Shown here piece after piece: positions 59,274-64,000 of a stretch of 64,000 nucleotides of DNA (the first letter of the stretch is position 1; every line of letters starts with the position of its first letter). The translations under genes were made by a program, and so were the position numbers. This DNA comes from an uncultured Eubacteriales bacterium (GTDB lineage Bacteria > Bacillota > Clostridia > Oscillospirales > CAG-272): the NCBI GenBank assembly GCA_934446065.1, contig CAKSDP010000003.1, positions 35,349 through 99,348 of the forward strand, given 5' to 3'. The notes under the pieces were generated by a model, which was given only the letters and a program-made list of their open reading frames with translations, had not been told where the DNA came from and made no database searches.

Positions 59274-61492
59274 TGGGCAGTCCCCGAATATTTTTTAAGA
59301 ATGTACGAAAGTCCGGTTGAGCGCTTTGAGTGCGAGCTGTTTGACACCATATATTGCAGGCTGTCCGGACGCGCGACAAGTATAACGAGACGCGACGCAC
59401 GCGTGATTGCTGTATACAGCAGATATTTCGACAGAAGCATCGGGTGGCAGCCGTACACGGGGATTATGACCACCGGATACTCGGAGCCCTGGCTTTTGTG
59501 CACGGTGATCGCGTATGAAAGGTCAAGCTCCTCAAGCTCTGTTTGCCCGTAGACGGCACGTTTGCCGTCAAAATTCACGGTCACGGCACCGTCGGTATCG
59601 ATCTCCTCGATCACGCCTATATCGCCGTTGAATATCCCGTGCCCGTCCGTCGAATCCTTCTCCCACTCGATCGTGTAGTTGTTGCGCATCTGCATGACGC
59701 GATCGCCCTCGCGGAATGTCACTCCGGCGCGGGTGATCTCACGCTTATCCGGAGACTTCGGATTGAGCGCATTCTGCAGTGCGCGGCAGATCTCCTCGGT
59801 TCCGGCTGCTCCCTTTTTCGAGGGAGAGATGACCTGTATTTTTGACACGATGTCCTCCCCATATGCCATCGGCAGCCGCCTTGTGCAAAGATCGGTTATG
59901 GCTGCGGCAACGTCTGCATCGCTTTGCCTTTTCAGGATGAAGAAATCGCTTTCGCGTCCGCCCGAGGTCGGCATAATGCCGTGGTTGACCGCGTGGGCGT
60001 TCGTGACGATCAGGCTTTCGCCTGATTGGCGGAATATTTCGGTGAGCCTTACCGTACAGAAGCAGCCGGAATCAATGAGGTCGCCGAGGACGTTTCCCGC
60101 TCCGACAGACGGAAGCTGATCCGAATCGCCGACGAATATCACACGTGCGCCGGGCTTTATCGCGCGGAGCAGCGAATGCATGAGCAGCGTGTCGATCATC
60201 GACACCTCATCGATGATGAAAACGTCCTCGGCGAGCGTGTTATTCTCGTCGCGGAGAAAAACGCCCGATTCATCGTCGTTTTCCGCAGAAAAGCTCGTCT
60301 CAAGCAAGCGGTGGATCGTCTGAGCCTCATGCGAGGTTGCCTCGCTCATCCGGTTTGCGGCACGGCCGGTCGGTGCAGCAAGCGCGCATTTCTGTCCCAT
60401 ACTCTCGAATATCGAGAGTATCGCGCGGGTGATGGTGGTTTTTCCGGTACCGGGTCCGCCGGTGAGTATCATAACTCCGTTTTCCATTGATGCTGCGATC
60501 GCGCGGCGCTGCATATCGGCAAATGTGATGCCGTTTGAGCGCTCAAGATTATCTATAAATATCCCGATATCGCCCGCGTCGATCTTCGGACACAGCGCAG
60601 AGAGACGCAGAAGACTCTCGGCAATGGAGTTTTCAGCTTTATAATATTTCGGAAGATATACGACGCGCTCATCCGACAGCATCTCGCAGCTCAACGCCAA
60701 TCTCGAGATCAGCGTCTCGGCAGCATCCGAGACGGTCTGCGGCTCGAGCGCAAGAAGATCCGAGGCATACGCGACGAGCGTGCCAAAGGGGACGCAGGTG
60801 TGACCGCCCCGCCTTGCCTCCTCCGAGAGGACAAAATCTATTCCGGCGGAGATGCGCTCGGGCGAGTCCGGCTCAAGCCCCATCGAATGGGCAAGCTCAT
60901 CGGCTTTTCTGAAGCTTATACCCGAAATATCGCGGCAGAGGGTATACGGGTTCGCCTTGATCTTATTCACCGCCGCAGCGCCCCATTTTTTGTATATGCG
61001 CATTGAAACCGAGGGGGAGCAGATATTCTTGCAGTACATTATCACGGCGCGGGCGCCGGCGCTTTCGCGGAAGCTCTCGCCGATCTGAGCAGCCTTCTTC
61101 TTCGAGATACCGCTCATTTCCGCGAGCCATTCCGGATGGTTTTCTATGACGTCAAACGTCTCGGTGCCGTACTTTTCAACGATCTTTATTGCGGTTTTGG
61201 GACCGATCCCCTTGACGTTGCCCGCGGAGAGGTACCGCAGAATGTCCCCTTCGCTCGACGGCATATCCTGCTCATAATATTCGCATCGAAACTGTTTGCC
61301 GTATGTCGGATGGGTGTCCCATCTGCCGTATGCCGTTACGGTATCTCCCTCGGATATCATGGGAAGCGAGCCTACAAGCGTTACAAGCTCTCCCGATGAA
61401 TCCTCAAGGTCACATACGGTATAGCTGCCGTCAGGACTCTGATATACAACGGCGTCAACAACGCCTGTAATCTTTTCATCCATCGTACCCAT
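59270..61492 (-). CDS. recD2: RecD2-type 5'-3' DNA helicase
   Basis: SF1B helicase of about 740 aa that acts without RecBC. It begins MGTMDEKITGVVDAVVYQSPD in pieces. Helix-hairpin-helix repeats are at about 85-210 (GNVKGIGPKTAIKIVEKYG). Walker A is GGPGTGKT (345-352), Walker B VFIIDEVSM, then FVGDSDQLPSVGAGNVLGD, and the C-terminal UvrD-like motif VTVHKSQGSEYPVVIIP. Start choice is between ATG 61492 and ATG 61483; GTG 61528 is also open. A consensus promoter overlapped by a LexA-like box lies upstream. Confidence 0.95.
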   Translation of the reverse strand: MGTMDEKITGVVDAVVYQSPDGSYTVCDLEDSSGELVTLVGSLPMISEGDTVTAYGRWDTHPTYGKQFRCEYYEQDMPSSEGDILRYLSAGNVKGIGPKTAIKIVEKYGTETFDVIENHPEWLAEMSGISKKKAAQIGESFRESAGARAVIMYCKNICSPSVSMRIYKKWGAAAVNKIKANPYTLCRDISGISFRKADELAHSMGLEPDSPERISAGIDFVLSEEARRGGHTCVPFGTLVAYASDLLALEPQTVSDAAETLISRLALSCEMLSDERVVYLPKYYKAENSIAESLLRLSALCPKIDAGDIGIFIDNLERSNGITFADMQRRAIAASMENGVMILTGGPGTGKTTITRAILSIFESMGQKCALAAPTGRAANRMSEATSHEAQTIHRLLETSFSAENDDESGVFLRDENNTLAEDVFIIDEVSMIDTLLMHSLLRAIKPGARVIFVGDSDQLPSVGAGNVLGDLIDSGCFCTVRLTEIFRQSGESLIVTNAHAVNHGIMPTSGGRESDFFILKRQSDADVAAAITDLCTRRLPMAYGEDIVSKIQVISPSKKGAAGTEEICRALQNALNPKSPDKREITRAGVTFREGDRVMQMRNNYTIEWEKDSTDGHGIFNGDIGVIEEIDTDGAVTVNFDGKRAVYGQTELEELDLSYAITVHKSQGSEYPVVIIPVYGCHPMLLSKYLLYTAITRASRLVILVARPDSLQYMVSNSSHSKRSTGLSYILKKYSGTAQ

Positions 61493-61548
61493 GAGAAAGT
61501 CCCCGTCCTTGTAATTTTCCGATACCACGCCGGATCTTGTGTTAACCT

Positions 61549-61577
61549 ATTGTATCACAAATTGCGCCGTTTGTCAA
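61549..61577 (-). promoter_or_regulatory. Promoter of recD2-comF
   Basis: Minus-strand TTGACA, 17-bp spacer, TACAAT, about 57 bp before the recD2 start. Confidence 0.82.
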
Positions 61578-61588
61578 ACGTATGTTCG
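61575..61588 (-). promoter_or_regulatory. LexA/DinR-like SOS box at the recD2 promoter
   Basis: Minus-strand CGAACATACGTTTG matches the Firmicutes DinR/LexA consensus CGAACRNRYGTTYC at all but the last base. It overlaps the -35 hexamer of the recD2 promoter, a typical repressor position. A second inverted repeat (TTCGCA-4 nt-TGCGAA) overlaps its outer edge. Confidence 0.65.
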
Positions 61589-61672
61589 CAAATCTGCGAA
61601 AAATATACGGCAAAAACCTAATCAACAACCTCACGGCATGAGCATAAACTTTTACTGAGCGGAGGTGATGCC

Positions 61673-61888
61673 ATGACATTTGAAGCCGTGCTGTATACGA
61701 TACTTACTATTTTTGCGGTATACGGAATGTATACGGCGCTGCACGGATTTGTCTCGTTCATCGTCGGAATATTCGGAAAGGACGAGAGAGGGACTGCGTG
61801 CTGCGACTGTCCGCACTGCAAAATATCGAATATAAAGGACGCGCCGGAGACAGAGACCGGAGAGGATCATAAAGATCGGTCTGAATAG
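61673..61888 (+). CDS. Small membrane protein with Cys-rich cytoplasmic stretch, unknown
   Basis: 71 aa. One hydrophobic segment (VLYTILTIFAVYGMYTALHG and following, residues 5-34), then KDERGTACCDCPHCK with four cysteines that could bind a metal, and an acidic tail. I do not recognise a family. The Shine-Dalgarno site GGAGGTGAT is near perfect, 4 nt before the ATG, and a strong terminator follows, which argues that it is a real gene. Confidence 0.75.
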   Translation: MTFEAVLYTILTIFAVYGMYTALHGFVSFIVGIFGKDERGTACCDCPHCKISNIKDAPETETGEDHKDRSE

Positions 61889-61906
61889 GAACACAATGCT
61901 GCCTTG

Positions 61907-61945
61907 AAATGAGTTCGGGATTACACCGGACTCATTTTTGTTTTT
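61907..61945 (+). terminator. Terminator after the small membrane protein
   Basis: 12-bp stem AAATGAGTTCGG / CCGGACTCATTT with one G-U pair and a 7-nt loop, followed by TTGTTTTT, 18 bp after the stop. Confidence 0.93.
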
Positions 61946-61966
61946 CTATATAAAGAGGCGTGCGAT

Positions 61967-62006
61967 TTTACATCGATTTTACAATAGTACGATTACCGAT
62001 TTGACA
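61967..62006 (+). promoter_or_regulatory. Pho-box-like repeats and -35 of the Na/Pi cotransporter gene
   Basis: TTTACA occurs at 61967 and 61978 (11-bp spacing, the spacing of Gram-positive PhoP sites), and TTGACA follows at 62001. TTGACA may also be the -35; a clear -10 at 17 bp is not present, as in activator-dependent promoters. Confidence 0.5.
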
Positions 62007-62057
62007 TCAGCTTGTTAAAATAAATTGTAAAAATTATAAGAGGGGTTTGTAAAATAC

Positions 62058-63800
62058 GTGGATATTTTTCATTTTTTAACGATGATCGGGGGGCTGTGTC
62101 TTTTCCTGTTCGGAATGACCCTTATGGGACAGGCACTTGAACGCAGAGCCGGAAACGGACTCAAAAATATACTCGGCCGCCTGACGGGAAGCAAGACCGC
62201 CGGACTTTTGACGGGACTCGGAGTGACCTCGGTCATTCAAAGCTCCTCCGCCACAACGGTTATGGTTGTCGGCTTTGTCAACGCGGGGATCATGACGCTC
62301 CGTCAGTCCATCAACGTAATAATGGGCGCAAACATTGGAACGACCGTTACGGCGTGGATCCTCAGCCTTGCGGGGATCGACAGCGGCAATATATGGGTAA
62401 AGCTTCTGAAGCCCTCGTCGTTTACGCCGATCCTTGCGCTCATCGGTATAATTCTGTTTATGTTCTGCAAGAAGGACAAGCAGAAGGACACGGGCATGAT
62501 ACTGCTCGGATTTGCCACTCTGATGTTCGGCATGGAGACAATGACGGACGCAGTCTCCGTACTCAAAGACACCCCCGGCTTCGGAGAAGCGCTCCTGCTG
62601 TTCACTAATCCTGTACTCGGCGTTCTTGTCGGCGCGATCCTTACGGCAATAATCCAATCAAGCTCCGCCTCCGTCGGTATTCTGCAAGCTCTTGCTTCCA
62701 CCGGCGTAGTTTCCTACGGTGCCGCCGTACCGATCATCATGGGTCAGAACATCGGAACCTGCGTGACGGCGCTTATTTCCTCGATCGGCGCAAACAAAAA
62801 CGCAAAGCGCGCGGCGATGGTTCATCTCTCGTTCAACGTCATCGGAAGTGCCGTATGGCTGACAGTCTTCTGCATCGTAAAGGCGATCTTTGCACCGGCG
62901 ATCCTTGCCGCCTCCGCTTCGCTTTTCGGAATTGCCGTATGTCACTCGATCTTCAATATACTTTGCACGCTCCTCATGCTTCCCATGGGCAATCTGCTCG
63001 AAAAGTTGGTCTGCACGATAATTCCCGATTCCAAGGAAAAAGAAAAGCAGAACGAGCTTGATGAGCGCCTGCTTGCCACCCCCTCGCTTGCGCTCGCGCA
63101 AAGTCAGGCTGTTGCCGCAAAAATGGCGGAATGTGCGGGAGATGCACTTAAAAAATCGCTTGCGAATCTTACGAATTATTCTCCGTCGATCGCAAAAGAA
63201 ATTCGCGACGCCGAAAACAAATGCGATGAGTACGAGGACATTCTCGGCACTTATCTGATCAAGGTCAGTTCGGCAAAGCTCAACCGCGAAGAGAGCGAAG
63301 AAGCCACGATGCTTCTGAAGGTGATCGGTGATTACGAGCGCATTTCCGATCACGCAGTGAACATTCTTGATTCCGCAGAGGAGCTGCACGACAAGAAGCT
63401 CTCGCTGACGGAAGAAGCCCTGAAAGAATATGAAGTTATGGCGAAAGCCGTCTACGAAGTTGTAACCCTCACAAATGCGGCGTTCGTTCAGTCCGATGTT
63501 GAAACGGCAGCCAAAGTCGAACCGCTTGAGCAGGTCGTGGATCAGCTCCGCGATCGCCTGCGCACAGACCACATTCTCCGTATGCAGAAAGGAAAATGTT
63601 CGGTTGAAGCCGGATTTGTATGGGCGGATCTGCTCACGAATCTGGAAAGGGTCAGCGACCATTGTTCAAATATTGCGGGATACATAATCGACAGCTCCGA
63701 GCACAATCTGAATCTTCACGAAACGCTGAGAAAAGCAAAGGTGAGCGACGGTCCTTATCAGGAGAATTACAGAAAGTACGCCGAAGAATATCAGGTGTAA
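62058..63800 (+). CDS. nptA: Na/phosphate cotransporter family protein with PhoU-like C-terminus
   Basis: 580 aa. Two inverted Na/Pi-cotransporter repeats each carry the signature QSSSAT: VIQSSSATTVMVVGFVNAG with GANIGTTVTAW, and IIQSSSASVGILQALASTG with GQNIGTCVTALIS. The C-terminal 230 residues are a helical PhoU-like domain (ERISDHAVNILDSAEELHDK, ERVSDHCSNIAGYII). It likely moves phosphate with sodium across the cell membrane. The start is GTG at 62058 with AGAGGGG about 12 nt upstream. Pho-box-like repeats lie in the leader, suggesting phosphate control. Confidence 0.93.
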   Translation: MDIFHFLTMIGGLCLFLFGMTLMGQALERRAGNGLKNILGRLTGSKTAGLLTGLGVTSVIQSSSATTVMVVGFVNAGIMTLRQSINVIMGANIGTTVTAWILSLAGIDSGNIWVKLLKPSSFTPILALIGIILFMFCKKDKQKDTGMILLGFATLMFGMETMTDAVSVLKDTPGFGEALLLFTNPVLGVLVGAILTAIIQSSSASVGILQALASTGVVSYGAAVPIIMGQNIGTCVTALISSIGANKNAKRAAMVHLSFNVIGSAVWLTVFCIVKAIFAPAILAASASLFGIAVCHSIFNILCTLLMLPMGNLLEKLVCTIIPDSKEKEKQNELDERLLATPSLALAQSQAVAAKMAECAGDALKKSLANLTNYSPSIAKEIRDAENKCDEYEDILGTYLIKVSSAKLNREESEEATMLLKVIGDYERISDHAVNILDSAEELHDKKLSLTEEALKEYEVMAKAVYEVVTLTNAAFVQSDVETAAKVEPLEQVVDQLRDRLRTDHILRMQKGKCSVEAGFVWADLLTNLERVSDHCSNIAGYIIDSSEHNLNLHETLRKAKVSDGPYQENYRKYAEEYQV

Positions 63801-64000
63801 ATCACATGATAGCTTTGACGAATGCTGACACAGCGGAACGACGTATGATGTAAAAGCGCTGCATTCCCCCCCTTTCACTTATCGCTATAATCCTACAATC
63901 GCACGGCAGTATGGTATGGGGCATGTTGGTTTGTCAATGATATGTTACACAGTGCTTCAAAAAATTATCGAGAGTAGCCTTGGGAGAGATCCAGTTAAGC
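63801..64000. other. Window end, no gene supported
   Basis: 200 bp after the cotransporter. It holds a run of seven C (plus strand) around 63870 and no hairpin terminator or ORF with a ribosome site that I can support. A short plus-strand frame starting near 63937 runs off the window end without a ribosome site. On the minus strand a TTGACA-like hexamer occurs near 63940. Confidence 0.5.

Noticed and set aside
62658..63662. 334-codon minus-strand frame opposite the Na/Pi cotransporter
   Set aside because: Antisense shadow; the plus-strand protein has clear family signatures throughout.
63911..64000. Start of another plus-strand gene at the window end
   Set aside because: The ATG at 63911 meets a stop after nine codons, and the later open frame has no ribosome site.

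Overview
The window looks like a chromosomal segment of an anaerobic, spore-forming member of the Clostridia, most likely a gut or rumen Oscillospiraceae/Ruminococcaceae-type bacterium. The reasons are visible gene content: Spo0A, YabP, YabQ, a SpoVB-type flippase, RqcP next to HU, CdaA/CdaR, an O2-independent HemN-type radical SAM enzyme, a dockerin-bearing leucine-rich-repeat surface protein, and strong Gram-positive Shine-Dalgarno sites (AAGGAGG-like). I saw no tRNA, rRNA, CRISPR array or transposase.

Layout. From about 0.3 to 32.9 kb nearly every gene lies on the minus strand in long tight operons. One transcription unit starts at a strong promoter near 32.9 kb: cdaA-cdaR-FAD dehydrogenase-rseC-like-recJ-rel-dtd-hemZ-uridine kinase-like-deaminase-spoVB-mazG. 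A second starts near 17.25 kb: hup-rqcP-yabP-yabQ-divIC, closed by a terminator. A third starts near 15.2 kb: nusB-tsaD-like-xseA-xseB-ispA-tlyA-nadK-argR-recN-tyrS-HAD-murB-whiA-dnaE. These are classic housekeeping, stringent-response, DNA-repair and sporulation clusters with some expected members missing (folD, dxs, spoIVB, rapZ, yvcK). From 33.0 to 35.8 kb mtaB and a MATE pump run on the plus strand.

The 35.8-45 kb stretch is the most unusual part. A large BspA-like LRR/dockerin surface protein is cut in two by a single in-frame TAA. Behind it lies a roughly 2.2-kb AT-richer cassette flanked by 147/146-bp direct repeats. Each repeat carries the 3' end of the neighbouring DUF2156 acyltransferase gene. 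The cassette holds an ECF-type sigma factor with a very long C-terminal extension, plus a promoter followed by several RNA hairpins and no convincing ORF. Then come spo0A, overlapped for 207 bp by a convergent metallo-beta-lactamase-fold gene that has no stop codon of its own, and small membrane proteins.

From 45 to 64 kb there is a VanZ-like protein, a flotillin/NfeD pair, and a DUF1836 regulator with a palindrome inside its own promoter. A roughly 10-kb plus-strand array follows: AraC regulator - LTA-synthase-like enzyme - asparagine synthase - ATP-grasp ligase - aspartate racemase - MurE-like ligase - MATE protein. The ligase/racemase/asparagine-synthase/MurE set is best read as a module that makes a (possibly amidated) D-aspartate peptidoglycan cross-bridge. 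After it come comF and recD2 (the latter under a promoter with a LexA/DinR-like box), a small membrane protein, and a Na/phosphate cotransporter preceded by Pho-box-like repeats. All functional statements are from reading the sequence; no database search was possible.
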